Notes under the pieces: model-generated
Database searches by the model: none
Seen by the model: only the letters and a program-made list of their open reading frames with translations
What the model was told of the DNA's origin: nothing
Shown: piece after piece, positions 27,368-36,712 of the stretch
How positions within the stretch are numbered: the stretch's first letter is position 1
How the letters are laid out: every line of letters starts with the position of its first letter
Position numbers and translations under genes: made by a program
NCBI RefSeq assembly: GCF_003049085.1
Contig: NZ_PIQX01000003.1
Coordinates: 62,001-126,000, forward strand
From: Campylobacter concisus
GTDB taxonomy: Bacteria; Campylobacterota; Campylobacteria; Campylobacterales; Campylobacteraceae
DNA: 64,000 nt
Reading direction: 5' to 3'

Positions 27368-27877
27368 ATGCAAAAAGTTGAGAAATTTTTTGATAAGGTC
27401 GGCGACATAGTCGGCTATATTTGCATGTTTATTATGGCTTTGATGATAATAGACGTCTTTTTTAACGTTGTGGCAAGATATTTTTTCTCTTATGGAAATG
27501 TTGCATTTCAGGAGCTTGAGTGGCATTTTTTTGCTGTAATATTTTTGCTTGGCATGAGCTATGCATTAAAAGAGGATGCGCACGTTAGAGTTGATATCTT
27601 TTATGCTAAATTTTCACCAAAAAATAAAGCTCTTGTAAATATGATAGGAACTGTTATTTTTGTAATTCCATTTGCACTTTTAGTTTCAAATTTATCATTT
27701 GAATTCGTGAGTGATGCTTATACTTCAGCTGAAGCTAGTGCGGATCCAGGCGGTCTTACTCACAGATGGATCATAAAAGCACTTATTCCTTTTTCTTTTT
27801 ATCTACTTGTATTTTTTGCGATTGGCTTTTTTATAAGAAATTTTAATCTTTACAAAAAAGCTAAAAAGGGGGAATAA
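27368..27877 (+). CDS. TRAP transporter small permease (DctQ type)
   Basis: The four-helix subunit of a tripartite ATP-independent periplasmic transporter. It has 169 residues from ATG 27368, with AAGGG upstream; an in-frame TTG 6 bases earlier is less likely. Membrane helices are near 15-40, 55-75, 90-110 and 135-155, and the family segment VFFNVVARYFFSYGNVAFQELEW-like region is recognisable. Its stop overlaps the dctM-type start by one base. No periplasmic binding protein gene is adjacent. Confidence 0.92.
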   Translation: MQKVEKFFDKVGDIVGYICMFIMALMIIDVFFNVVARYFFSYGNVAFQELEWHFFAVIFLLGMSYALKEDAHVRVDIFYAKFSPKNKALVNMIGTVIFVIPFALLVSNLSFEFVSDAYTSAEASADPGGLTHRWIIKALIPFSFYLLVFFAIGFFIRNFNLYKKAKKGE

Positions 27878-29265
27878 TGGCTGGCTTGATAATGTTTATA
27901 GCTGCACTTTTGATGCTAGGTATTGGCTTTCCAGTAGCCTTTACCTTTGGTGCGGTTTCGATGATATTTGGCATGATTGGCAGTATTGTTGAGAGCATTG
28001 GAGACGGAGACGGACTACTTGGAAGTATTGAAGTTTTCAAAGATATGTTTAACTTCATGCCTTATAGAATTTTTTCTATCATGGAGAGTAGAATTTTTAT
28101 AGCAGTTCCACTTTTTGTCTTTATGGGCGTTGTGCTTCAAAAGTCAAAACTAGCTGAGAGGCTGCTTGAGAGTATGGGTATGCTTTTTGGAGAAATTCGC
28201 GGAGGCATTGCTATTAGCACTATCTTGGTTGGAGCACTTCTTGCAGCTTCAACTGGTGTTGTTGGTGCAAGTGTCGTTGCAATGGGCGTTATAAGCTTGC
28301 CTGTTATGTTAAAGTATAAATACGACCAAGCGCTAGGTTGTGGTACTATATGTGCTGCTGGTACGCTTGGACAGATCATTCCACCTTCTATCGTGTTGAT
28401 TATTTTGGGTGATATATTTTCAGTGCCAGTTGGTGAGCTTTTTCATCAAGCCATCATCCCAGGACTCACACTAGTAGCAGTTTATATCATTTATATTTTG
28501 ATTGTTGCTTATTTGAAACCAGATACTGCACCGGTAGTAAAAGATGAGAGCGGTGTTAGTAAATTTAAGCAGATTATGAGAGCACTAATCGCTATCTTTC
28601 CACCGCTTTTACTGGTTATTTGCGTGTTGGGTTCTATATTTGCAGGTATCGCTACACCAACTGAAAGTTCAGCTTTTGGCTGCGTCGGAGCCATTATTTT
28701 AGCTATTTTTTATAGGACATTTTCATTTTCTATGATAAAAGAGGCATTGGCTGAAAGCGTAAAAACTACAGCACTTGTCTTTGCTATACTTGTTGGCGCG
28801 ACAGCCTTTTCTATGGTATTTAGTTATACTGGTGGAGATGAGATTGTTGAAAAATTTATGACAAATTTGCCAGGTGAGAAGTGGGGCTTTATCATTTTTA
28901 GCATGGTTGTTATCTTTGTGCTTGGCTTTTTTATCGACTTTGTTGAAATTTCATATATTGTGCTTCCTATTTTGGTACCAATAGCCGCAAAGCTTGGTAT
29001 AAATCCAATTTATCTAGCAATCTTAGTTGCTATGAATTTACAAACTTCATTTTTGACGCCGCCATTTGGTTTTAGCTTATTTTTCCTAAGGTCAGTCGCA
29101 CCAGCTGAGATAAAAACGACTGCTATTTATAAAGGCGTTGTGCCTTATATTTTTATTCAGCTTGCTGTACTTGTATTTTTCTGCGTCTTTCTAATGGAAT
29201 TAAAGCCAATGCTTGATGCGAGCCACGGCGGATTATTAAACTTCTTGCTCTCACTTTTTAAATGA
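27877..29265 (+). CDS. TRAP transporter large permease (DctM type)
   Basis: The 12-helix transport subunit that uses a Na+ or H+ gradient to import small acids. The 462 residues include AVPLFVFMGVVLQKS, the AASTGVVGASVVAMGVISLP segment and CGTICAAGTLGQIIPPSIVL, which are typical of the DctM/DedA-like TRAP family. Without the DctP partner nearby the substrate is unknown; candidates are carboxylates or amino acids. Confidence 0.94.
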   Translation: MAGLIMFIAALLMLGIGFPVAFTFGAVSMIFGMIGSIVESIGDGDGLLGSIEVFKDMFNFMPYRIFSIMESRIFIAVPLFVFMGVVLQKSKLAERLLESMGMLFGEIRGGIAISTILVGALLAASTGVVGASVVAMGVISLPVMLKYKYDQALGCGTICAAGTLGQIIPPSIVLIILGDIFSVPVGELFHQAIIPGLTLVAVYIIYILIVAYLKPDTAPVVKDESGVSKFKQIMRALIAIFPPLLLVICVLGSIFAGIATPTESSAFGCVGAIILAIFYRTFSFSMIKEALAESVKTTALVFAILVGATAFSMVFSYTGGDEIVEKFMTNLPGEKWGFIIFSMVVIFVLGFFIDFVEISYIVLPILVPIAAKLGINPIYLAILVAMNLQTSFLTPPFGFSLFFLRSVAPAEIKTTAIYKGVVPYIFIQLAVLVFFCVFLMELKPMLDASHGGLLNFLLSLFK

Positions 29266-29303
29266 TATAAAAGTTTTTGGTTGTAAAATACCAAGAAACA
29301 AGC

Positions 29304-29343
29304 AAAATGGCTAATTTGAGTTTCTAACCAGATTAGCCATTTT
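29304..29343. terminator. Long inverted repeat between TRAP genes and pycB
   Basis: AAAATGGCTAAT (29304-29315) and ATTAGCCATTTT (29332-29343) are a perfect 12-bp inverted repeat with a 16-base loop, 38 bases after the TRAP stop. The A/T ends give U-rich tails on either strand, so it probably ends the transporter transcript. Confidence 0.65.
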
Positions 29344-29387
29344 CTATGAATTCTTTAAATAAATTTATAAAATTAATGAGGTGGGTA

Positions 29388-31190
29388 ATGGCGAAGAAAT
29401 TTATCGATGTTATGGATACGACTTTTAGAGATGGCTTTCAGTCAGTTTATGGCGCTAGAGTGCTTATGAACGACTTTTTGCCCGCGCTTGAAGCGGCCAA
29501 AGAGGCTGGCATAGAGCATTTTGAATTTGGTGGCGGAGCGAGATTTCAAAGCCTTTATTTTTACCTAAATGAAGATGCTTTTGCGATGATGGATAAATTT
29601 AGAAGCATCGTAGGACCAAAAGCAAATCTTCAAACCCTAAGCAGGGGCGTAAATACCGTAACACTTGATACTGGTAGCCGCGAGCTAATCGACCTTCACG
29701 CAAAGCTTTTCAAAAAACACGGAACCACCACCATTAGAAATTTTGACGCACTAAATGACGTTGAAAATTTAAAATATTCAGGCGAGAGGATCGCTCATCA
29801 CGGACTAAAACATGAAGTTGTTGTTACAATGATGGATCTGCCTAGTGGCTGTGTGGGAGCACATGATGTTAAATTTTATGAGAAAATTTTAAGAGAAATT
29901 TTAGACGCAAATATCCCTTATCACAGCGTTTGCTTTAAAGATGCAAGTGGCACAAGTAGCCCACAAAAGGTCTATGAAACCATAAAAATGGCTAGAAAAT
30001 TATTGCCAGAAAAAACTCACATCAGACTTCACACTCATGAAACCGCAGGCGTAAGTGTGGCTTGCTATCTTGCAGCGCTTGAGGCCGGCGTTGATGGCAT
30101 AGATCTAGCTGCAAGCCCAGTAAGTGGTGGCACAAGTCAGCCAGATATCCTAACCATGCTTCACGCAGTCAAAGGCAAAAACTACGATCTTGGCGGACTT
30201 GACGTGGAGAAAATTTTAAAATATGAAAGCGTTTTGAATGACTGCTTAAAAGAGTACTTCTTGCCGCCTGAGGCCGTTCAAGTAAGCCCACTCATACCAT
30301 TTTCACCGATGCCTGGTGGCGCGCTTACTGCAAATACTCAGATGATGAGAGATAACAACATCTTAGATAAATTCCCAGAGGTCATCCTTGCTATGCGTGA
30401 AGTAGTGCAAAAGGGTGGATACGGCACTTCAGTGACCCCGGTTAGTCAGTTTTACTTCCAACAAGCATTTAATAACGTAATGTTTGGCAAGTGGAAGAAG
30501 ATCGCCGAGGGATACGGCAAAATGGTGCTTGGCTACTTTGGCAAGACACCAGTTACGCCTGATAAAGAGATTATGAAGCTTGCTAGCGAGCAACTAGGCT
30601 TAAAACCAACTACAAAACACGCAGTTGATATAGCTGATAAAGATGAGAGCAAGTCACTTGCACACGTGAAAGAAATTTTAAAACAAAATAAGATCAAAGT
30701 CACCGAAGAAAACGTCTTTATAGCAGCAGCTTGTAAAGAAAAAGGTATCGCGTTTTTAAAAGGCGAAGCCAAAGTAAATGTAAGAAAAATCGATCCAAAC
30801 GCTAAGGCAAATGAATGCAGACAAACTCAAAGTGGCAGATATAGTGTCGTTGTAAATGGTAGTCGCTACAATGTCGAAGTGAGCGAAGGCTTTAACGATA
30901 GTATCCAAGTAAAATCAATCACCGAAGTTGAAGGCAAGAGCGTAAAAAATGCTAAAAGTGCAGCAGCAGGCGCAACAGCAAATGATATCGTTGCTAGCTT
31001 GCCGGGCGCTGTGCATAAAATTTTAGTAAGCGCAGGAGACCATGTCAAAAAAGGGCAAGCTGTAGTCGTGCTTGAAGCGATGAAGATGGAGATAGAGGTC
31101 AAAGCCCCAAAAGATGGTGTGATAGGCTCTATTGAAGTTAGCAAAGGTCAAAGCGTCGCGAACAATCAAGTGGTGGCTAAATTTAAATAA
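29388..31190 (+). CDS. pycB: Pyruvate carboxylase subunit B (biotinylated)
   Basis: Carboxyltransferase plus biotin carrier subunit that turns pyruvate into oxaloacetate with the biotin carboxylase PycA, which is elsewhere. It has 600 residues from ATG 29388 (GAGGTG upstream); an in-frame ATG at 29346 lies inside the leader. The HMGL-like barrel starts VMDTTFRDGFQSVYG, with metal-site HTHETAGVS. The C-terminal biotinyl domain carries VLEAMKMEIEV with the lysine that takes biotin. It resembles oxaloacetate decarboxylase alpha, but the position next to pckA and known Campylobacter biochemistry favour pyruvate carboxylase. Confidence 0.92.
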   Translation: MAKKFIDVMDTTFRDGFQSVYGARVLMNDFLPALEAAKEAGIEHFEFGGGARFQSLYFYLNEDAFAMMDKFRSIVGPKANLQTLSRGVNTVTLDTGSRELIDLHAKLFKKHGTTTIRNFDALNDVENLKYSGERIAHHGLKHEVVVTMMDLPSGCVGAHDVKFYEKILREILDANIPYHSVCFKDASGTSSPQKVYETIKMARKLLPEKTHIRLHTHETAGVSVACYLAALEAGVDGIDLAASPVSGGTSQPDILTMLHAVKGKNYDLGGLDVEKILKYESVLNDCLKEYFLPPEAVQVSPLIPFSPMPGGALTANTQMMRDNNILDKFPEVILAMREVVQKGGYGTSVTPVSQFYFQQAFNNVMFGKWKKIAEGYGKMVLGYFGKTPVTPDKEIMKLASEQLGLKPTTKHAVDIADKDESKSLAHVKEILKQNKIKVTEENVFIAAACKEKGIAFLKGEAKVNVRKIDPNAKANECRQTQSGRYSVVVNGSRYNVEVSEGFNDSIQVKSITEVEGKSVKNAKSAAAGATANDIVASLPGAVHKILVSAGDHVKKGQAVVVLEAMKMEIEVKAPKDGVIGSIEVSKGQSVANNQVVAKFK

Positions 31191-31293
31191 ATTTGCCACT
31201 TTTAAAAAGATAGTGTTAAGCGAAATTTGATTAACATTTTGATGACTTTTAGGTCAGAAGTTATAAAGAAATGAAAATTTTAAAGGAAACAAC

Positions 31294-32871
31294 ATGATAA
31301 ATAAATTAGACGAGCTAGGTCTAAAAGAGATCAAAAAGATAAATCACAATCTAAGCTACGACGAGCTTTTTGAGCTTGAAAAGGCAAATAACGAGGGCAG
31401 GGTTTCAAGCAACGGCACGTTTATGGTAGATACGGGAATTTTTACTGGAAGAAGCCCAAAAGATAAGTACTTTGTCAAGCAAGATCCAAGCCAAAAATAT
31501 ATCGCTTGGGGCAAGATAAATCAGCCTATCACAAAAGAGCTTTTTGATAAGCTTCTTAAAAAAGCAAAAGAGCAGCTAAGCGGTAAAGAAATTTTTATCC
31601 AAGATGCATTTTGTGGAGCTAGCAAAAAGAGCCAAAAATCAGTCCGTTTTGTCACCGAAGTAGCGTGGCAAGCGCACTTTGTAAAAAATATGTTCATTCG
31701 TCCAAGTGAAGCGGAGCTAGCTAAATTTGAGCCTGATTTTGTAGTATATAACGCTTGTAAGACAAAAAATGAGGACTACAAGGCTGATGGGCTACACTCA
31801 GATGTCTTTGTTATCTTTAATGTCGAGGAAAATGTTGCAGTGATCGGTGGCACATGGTACGGCGGCGAGATGAAAAAGGGCATTTTTTCTATGATGAACT
31901 ACTGGTTGCCACTTGAAGGAAAGCTAAGTATGCACTGCTCTGCAAACGTAGGCGAGAAGGGCGATACAGCACTATTTTTTGGTCTATCTGGCACTGGTAA
32001 AACGACACTTTCAACTGATCCAAAACGCAAGTTAATAGGTGATGATGAGCACGGCTGGGACGATGATGGCGTGTTTAATTTTGAGGGCGGCTGCTACGCA
32101 AAATGTATCAACCTTGATCCAAGCAGCGAGCCAGAAATTTACGCAGCGATTAGGCGTGATGCGCTACTTGAAAACGTCGTGGCTGACGAAAAGGGCGTGG
32201 TTGATTACAAAGATGGCTCAAAGACTGAAAACACACGCGTGAGCTATCCGATCTATCACATCGACAACTACGAGCCAAGCTCAAGCGCTGGCCATCCAAA
32301 AAACATCATCTTTTTAAGTGCTGACGCTTTTGGCGTGCTTCCTCCAGTTGCAAAGCTGACAAAAGAGCAGGCGATGTATTATTTCTTAAGTGGCTACACA
32401 GCAAAAGTTGCTGGCACAGAGCGCGGTATAACTGAGCCTGTTGCTACTTTTAGCGCTTGCTTTGGCGAGCCATTTATGCCGCTTCACCCAACTGTCTATG
32501 CAAAACTACTAGGCGAGAAGATCGATAAACACGGCGTTAATGTCTATCTTGTAAATACAGGCTGGAGTGGCGGTGCTTACGGCGTTGGCAAGCGTATGAG
32601 CATAAAAGCAACTCGTGCTTGCATAAATGCGATCCTTGATGGCAGCATCACAAAATGCGAATTTGAAAATTTTGATAAATTTAACTTCGCTATCCCAAAA
32701 GAGCTTGATGGCGTCGAGACAAAACTGCTAAACCCTATAAACACATGGACAAATCCGGCTGAGTATAACGCTTCACGTGATAAGCTAGCTAAAATGTTTG
32801 TTGAAAATTTCAAGCGTTATGAAGATGTAAAAGAGGGCGTTGAATACGCTAAAGCTGGTCCAAAAGCTTAA
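31294..32871 (+). CDS. pckA: Phosphoenolpyruvate carboxykinase (ATP)
   Basis: Converts oxaloacetate to PEP, the entry to gluconeogenesis in an organism that does not burn sugars. The 525 residues match the ATP-type family. The kinase-1a loop is [14 protein letters not shown] near 228-241, and [22 protein letters not shown] supplies the metal-binding aspartates. It follows pycB, so the two steps pyruvate to oxaloacetate to PEP are adjacent. An AAAGGA site lies before the ATG. Confidence 0.97.
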   Translation: MINKLDELGLKEIKKINHNLSYDELFELEKANNEGRVSSNGTFMVDTGIFTGRSPKDKYFVKQDPSQKYIAWGKINQPITKELFDKLLKKAKEQLSGKEIFIQDAFCGASKKSQKSVRFVTEVAWQAHFVKNMFIRPSEAELAKFEPDFVVYNACKTKNEDYKADGLHSDVFVIFNVEENVAVIGGTWYGGEMKKGIFSMMNYWLPLEGKLSMHCSANVGEKGDTALFFGLSGTGKTTLSTDPKRKLIGDDEHGWDDDGVFNFEGGCYAKCINLDPSSEPEIYAAIRRDALLENVVADEKGVVDYKDGSKTENTRVSYPIYHIDNYEPSSSAGHPKNIIFLSADAFGVLPPVAKLTKEQAMYYFLSGYTAKVAGTERGITEPVATFSACFGEPFMPLHPTVYAKLLGEKIDKHGVNVYLVNTGWSGGAYGVGKRMSIKATRACINAILDGSITKCEFENFDKFNFAIPKELDGVETKLLNPINTWTNPAEYNASRDKLAKMFVENFKRYEDVKEGVEYAKAGPKA

Positions 32872-32880
32872 TTTATATAG

Positions 32881-32914
32881 AGCCTTGCAAAGAGCTTGCA
32901 AGGCTAGTCTTTTT
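32881..32914 (+). terminator. Rho-independent terminator of pckA
   Basis: AGCCTTGCAA-AGAGC-TTGCAAGGCT gives a perfect 10-bp stem with 5-base loop, followed by AGTCTTTTT, 10 bases after the pckA stop. Confidence 0.9.
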
Positions 32915-33181
32915 AGTTGATATTTTTGATATGACTAAATTTAAAGTATCTATTTCCTAAATTCCAATCTCAAGTGTTACATTTGTAAATTTATTCTAGT
33001 AAGTAACAAAATATTGGGTATTGCCAAATATATGAGTTACTAATAAAATTTTCCTATTACAATTAGCCCTTAGTTTTTCTTTTTGTGCTTGAACCAGTTA
33101 TCAAATATTGTTTATTGTGTTGTTTTCTAAAAATTTTTATAGGTTTGAGAAGGAGATAGATCGCATAAATTTAGGGTAAAA

Positions 33182-33209
33182 TAAAAAATAAGGGCAAAGT
33201 TGCCCTTAT
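33182..33209 (-). terminator. Rho-independent terminator of dctA
   Basis: ATAAGGGCA-AAGT-TGCCCTTAT (33188-33209) gives a 9-bp stem, followed on the minus strand by a T-run (complement of 33182-33188), 15 bases after the dctA stop. Confidence 0.88.
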
Positions 33210-33224
33210 GGTTATAAAGTTATA

Positions 33225-34580
33225 TTATGAGTGAAAGTGAAATTCCTCTGGATGATCTAGCGCATATCTAAATTTATCCATATCGACTTTTTTATCCCAG
33301 ATAGAAACTATCATGCAGCCAACGGCATTACCGCAGAGATTACCAACAGCACGCATTTCTGACATAAATTTATCAACGCCAAGTAGCACGGCTACGGTGA
33401 CGACTGGTATTCCAGTGCTTGGAAGTGCGCTTAGTGTTCCAGCAAGGACGACAAAGCCTGATCCTGTCACGCCAACAGCGCCTTTGCTTGTGATCATTAG
33501 TACGATTAGTATACTTATTAGATGCTCAAAACTTAGCGGTATATTAAATGCTTGAGCTAAGAAAATGACGCTTAGACTTAGATAGATGTTTGTGCAGTCA
33601 AGGTTAAATGAGTAGCCAGTTGGAATGATAAGTCCAACAGCGCCTCTATTTATACCAGCTGATTCTAGCTTTTGCATAAGTGGCGCAAGAGCTGTTTCGC
33701 TCGAGCTTGTCGCAAAGACTACCAATACCTCTTTTGAGATAAAACGCATAAATTTAAAGACATTGATTTTTGCAAAATAGCAGATAACGCCAAGCACGAC
33801 AAATATGAAAAAGCAGCTTGCAAGTGCCATAACAACCAAAAGTTCCATCATGCCAAGAAGCGTTCCGATACCAAATTTGCCGATTAGATAAGCCATAGCC
33901 GAAAATGCAGCCACTGGGCTAAAGAGCATAAGCCAGCTAAGAAGTTTTAAGACATAGTGCTGAATAAATTCAAGTGGCTTTAGGCAAGCTTGTTTTTTAT
34001 CATGAGCTAGCAGCGAAAGTACGATGGCAACGATAATAGCCATGAAAAGTACTTGAAGTGTGTTTGATTTTATAAATGGATCAAGTATATGCACGTAAGG
34101 AAAAATGTCATCTACTGGCACAGCACCTCTTAAAAGATGAAGTGTATGTGCTACAAATCCGCTATTTGCGTCCATATTTGCAGCCTGAGATGTAAATTTA
34201 GCTACGCTTGAGGCATCAAGCTGAGTGTAGTCAAGATTCATGCCATGTCCTGGACGAAGTGTCTCGCCAAATATGATACCAACAGCAAGCGCAAGTGTGC
34301 TAACTATCTCAAAATAGATAAATGCCTTTAATCCAATAGACCCAAGATCTTTTAGACTCTCAAGTCCAACGATGCCTGAAACGATCGTTAAAAAGATAAT
34401 AGGGCCGATTAAAATTTTAAGTGCTTTTATAAAATAATCAATGCCTGGCTTGCTTGCTATACCAAGCTCAGGTGCGACCATGCCAACGATAACGCCACCA
34501 ACAATACCGATCACAACCCAAAAGGCAAGATTGGTAAATAATCTTACAGCAAGATTTCCTTGCTTTTTAGTATTATTCAT
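33225..34580 (-). CDS. dctA: C4-dicarboxylate/cation symporter DctA (DAACS family)
   Basis: Imports succinate, fumarate, malate or aspartate with Na+ or H+. The 451 residues have about eight membrane helices and the family signatures VIPTGYSFNLDCTNIYLS-type (here IPTGYSFNLDCTNIY) and SSKG-type (TSKGAVGVTGSGFVVLAGTL). These fit DctA better than GltP/SstT, but aspartate/glutamate transport cannot be excluded. It lies 11 bases downstream of the cyclophilin gene on the same strand. Confidence 0.88.
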   Translation of the reverse strand: MNNTKKQGNLAVRLFTNLAFWVVIGIVGGVIVGMVAPELGIASKPGIDYFIKALKILIGPIIFLTIVSGIVGLESLKDLGSIGLKAFIYFEIVSTLALAVGIIFGETLRPGHGMNLDYTQLDASSVAKFTSQAANMDANSGFVAHTLHLLRGAVPVDDIFPYVHILDPFIKSNTLQVLFMAIIVAIVLSLLAHDKKQACLKPLEFIQHYVLKLLSWLMLFSPVAAFSAMAYLIGKFGIGTLLGMMELLVVMALASCFFIFVVLGVICYFAKINVFKFMRFISKEVLVVFATSSSETALAPLMQKLESAGINRGAVGLIIPTGYSFNLDCTNIYLSLSVIFLAQAFNIPLSFEHLISILIVLMITSKGAVGVTGSGFVVLAGTLSALPSTGIPVVTVAVLLGVDKFMSEMRAVGNLCGNAVGCMIVSIWDKKVDMDKFRYALDHPEEFHFHS

Positions 34581-34591
34581 AAATTTCCCCT

Positions 34592-35086
34592 TTATAGGCT
34601 TTCTCTGATCTTAGCAGAGATGATCTTATCGCCTTGTCTTATAGCGTCAAGCACCTTTAGGCTCTCTTCATCAACGCATTTTCCAAAGACTGTATGCACG
34701 CCATCAAGATGAGGCTGTTTGCTATGACAGATGAAAAACTGCGATCCGCCAGTATCGCGTCCTGCATGAGCCATGCTAAGGCTACCGCGCTCATGTTTTA
34801 CCTTTTGCTTATCGCATTCGCATTTTATTCTCCAGCCAGGACCGCCTGTACCTGTGCCATTTGGGCAACCGCCTTGGATGACAAAATTTGGTATAACTCT
34901 GTGAAAACTTAGACCATTATAAAAGCCTGATTTTATCAAATGGACAAAATTTGCGACAGCTTGTGGAGCTTCTTCCGCAAAAAGTTCAAGTCTGATCTCG
35001 CCTTTGTCTGTCTCTAAAACTGCAAATTTATCTTTTTTAAGCTCGTCTAAATTTATGTCATAAACTTTTAATTCATCAAAACGCAT
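34592..35086 (-). CDS. ppiB: Cyclophilin-type peptidyl-prolyl isomerase
   Basis: Cytoplasmic PPIase of 164 residues without a signal peptide. The cyclophilin core is visible: [47 protein letters not shown] and [12 protein letters not shown]. The catalytic Arg is in FHRVIP. It sits 11 bases after yebC and 11 before dctA in a three-gene leftward unit; the functional link is unclear. Confidence 0.95.
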   Translation of the reverse strand: MRFDELKVYDINLDELKKDKFAVLETDKGEIRLELFAEEAPQAVANFVHLIKSGFYNGLSFHRVIPNFVIQGGCPNGTGTGGPGWRIKCECDKQKVKHERGSLSMAHAGRDTGGSQFFICHSKQPHLDGVHTVFGKCVDEESLKVLDAIRQGDKIISAKIRESL

Positions 35087-35097
35087 GTATTTCCTTT

Positions 35098-35805
35098 TTA
35101 TTCGATATTTGTATAAACTGCTTGAACGTCATCATCGTCTTCTAGCTTATCAAGAAGCCTCTCAACCTCAAGCATTTGCTCTTCGCTTAGATTCACAGTT
35201 TGATTTGGTAAGTATTGAAGTGAAGCTTTTTTAACTACTAAATTTAGCTTTTCGATACCTTCATGAAGTGTACCAAAATTTGCATAATCACCATAAACAA
35301 ATAGCGTCTCATCGTCAGCCTCGATATCGCTTAGACCATAGTCTATCAGCTCAAGCTCGATCTCTTCAATGTCTGCGCTTGGCTTTTCAAGCTCAAAAAC
35401 GCTCTTTCTTGTAAACATAAAGCTAAGGCTACCACTTGGCAAAATTTCTCCACCATTTTTGCTAAATATCGCTTTAACATTGGCAACCGTTCTTGTTGGA
35501 TTGTCAGTCGCACACTCAACGATGATTTGCACGCCGTGAGCTGCTTTGCCGTCATAAAAAATAGTCTTAATATCGGCGCTATCTTTGCCATTTGCTCTTT
35601 TTATAGCTGCATCGATGTTGTCTTTTGGCATATTTTCAGCTTTTGCTGCTGCGATAGCTGCACGAAGTTTAGGGTTCATATCTGGATCACAACCACCATC
35701 TTTTGCGGCTACTGTTATAGCTTTTGCAAGTTTTGGAAATACCTTGCTCATCTTATCCCATCTAGCTTCTTTTGCCGCTCTTCGGTACTCAAATGCTCGT
35801 CCCAT
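35098..35805 (-). CDS. yebC: YebC/PmpR-family transcriptional/translation factor
   Basis: A 235-residue TACO1/YebC protein beginning [21 protein letters not shown] with the hallmark [23 protein letters not shown]. Members were described as DNA-binding regulators and more recently as factors that relieve ribosome stalling at proline stretches. Length and three-domain layout are normal. First gene of the yebC-ppiB-dctA run. Confidence 0.95.
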   Translation of the reverse strand: MGRAFEYRRAAKEARWDKMSKVFPKLAKAITVAAKDGGCDPDMNPKLRAAIAAAKAENMPKDNIDAAIKRANGKDSADIKTIFYDGKAAHGVQIIVECATDNPTRTVANVKAIFSKNGGEILPSGSLSFMFTRKSVFELEKPSADIEEIELELIDYGLSDIEADDETLFVYGDYANFGTLHEGIEKLNLVVKKASLQYLPNQTVNLSEEQMLEVERLLDKLEDDDDVQAVYTNIE

Positions 35806-35944
35806 AAATATCCTTAAATAAATTTTTTACGGATTATAACTAAAAAAATTTTATACTTTTTTAAAACATTTTTACTTTGCCTATTGGGGATTATTGGTTT
35901 GTAAATCGTAGGTTGATATTTGGTAAAAATTTAAGCTAAAGGCA

Positions 35945-35950
35945 TATAAT
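35945..35950 (+). promoter_or_regulatory. -10 box very close to the GNAT start
   Basis: A perfect TATAAT ends only 6 bases before ATG 35957. A start site 6-8 bases downstream of it would fall on or next to the ATG, implying a leaderless mRNA. No Shine-Dalgarno sequence lies in the usual window. Confidence 0.5.
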
Positions 35951-35956
35951 CATGCC

Positions 35957-36511
35957 ATGATAAAAAATGCTCAAAAACAAGATGCAAAAAGCTGCATAAA
36001 GCTACTAAATCTAGCAATGGAGGATATCGCCTACAAGCTAAGTGGCTACGATGATCCTATTAAAAGTGATGAAATTTTAGAAATTTTTTTCAAAAGTGAG
36101 ACAAATAGACTAAGCTATAAAAATGTCTTTGTTTATAAAAATAACGAGGAAATTATCGCTGCTATGTGTGTATATTTTGGTGGCGACGCGGCAATGCTTG
36201 ATAGAGAAATTTCACAACATTTAAAGGCTCTTGGCAAAGATGACAAGGTAGAAAAAGAGTGTTTTGACGATGAGTTTTATATAGATAGTATCGCTGTTGA
36301 TGAAAACTTTAGAGGCCAAGGGCTTGCAAAAGAGCTCATAAGGCATTCATTTGTCAAGGCAAAAGAGCTAGGGCATAAAAAGGTTTCATTAATAGTAGAT
36401 ACAAATAAGCCAAAAGTTCGTAAATTTTACGAGAGTTTGGGTTTTAAATTTAATGTCAAGAAAATTGTAAATTTACATGAATACGACCATATGATAAAGG
36501 AGATAATATGA
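35957..36511 (+). CDS. GNAT-family N-acetyltransferase
   Basis: A 184-residue acetyl-CoA-dependent transferase of unknown substrate. Motif A is DSIAVDENFRGQGLAKELIR, with RGQGLA binding CoA pyrophosphate near 118-123. Motif B is VRKFYESLGFKF. The start MIKNAQKQDA matches the first strand of the fold. It overlaps copZ by 4 bases, so it is translated together with the copper genes. A role in copper handling is only suggested by position. Confidence 0.9.
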   Translation: MIKNAQKQDAKSCIKLLNLAMEDIAYKLSGYDDPIKSDEILEIFFKSETNRLSYKNVFVYKNNEEIIAAMCVYFGGDAAMLDREISQHLKALGKDDKVEKECFDDEFYIDSIAVDENFRGQGLAKELIRHSFVKAKELGHKKVSLIVDTNKPKVRKFYESLGFKFNVKKIVNLHEYDHMIKEII

Positions 36512-36711
36512 AAACATTTGAAGCAAACAATATCCACTGCCAAAACTGCGCAAACACTATAAAAAACGCACTCGAAGATGACTTTGGCAAGATAGAAGTT
36601 GATCTTAGCAAAGAGCCAAGGCAAGTTAGTCTTGATATAAAAGATAGCGATGTTGAGAAATTTAAGTCTGAAATGGCTGATTTGGGATTTGACATAATAA
36701 AAGAGCTCTGA
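36508..36711 (+). CDS. copZ: CopZ-like heavy-metal-associated protein
   Basis: A free 67-residue ferredoxin-fold HMA domain with the metal motif IHCQNCANTIKNAL (CxxC). It would carry Cu(I) in the cytoplasm to CopA, whose gene starts 1 base after its stop. It overlaps the GNAT gene by 4 bases. Confidence 0.92.
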   Translation: MKTFEANNIHCQNCANTIKNALEDDFGKIEVDLSKEPRQVSLDIKDSDVEKFKSEMADLGFDIIKEL

Positions 36712-36712
36712 T

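Larger units (their letters stand above)
32872..33224. other. Gene-free gap between convergent pckA and dctA
   Basis: A 353-base AT-rich gap holding one terminator at each end (listed separately). Between them, 32915-33187, I see no open frame with start and ribosome site, no repeat and no tRNA. Confidence 0.7.

Noticed and set aside
29346..29387. Upstream in-frame ATG for pycB
   Set aside because: The extra 14 residues have no family similarity and a better ribosome site precedes ATG 29388.
31255..31290. Short shared sequence TATAAAGAAATGAAAATT near 31262 and near 53113
   Set aside because: Only 18 bases in an AT-rich genome, with no other similarity around them. Probably chance.
32915..33187. 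Possible gene remnant in the pckA-dctA gap, suggested by an AAGGAG near 33150
   Set aside because: No start codon at correct spacing and stop codons in all nearby frames; no homology visible.
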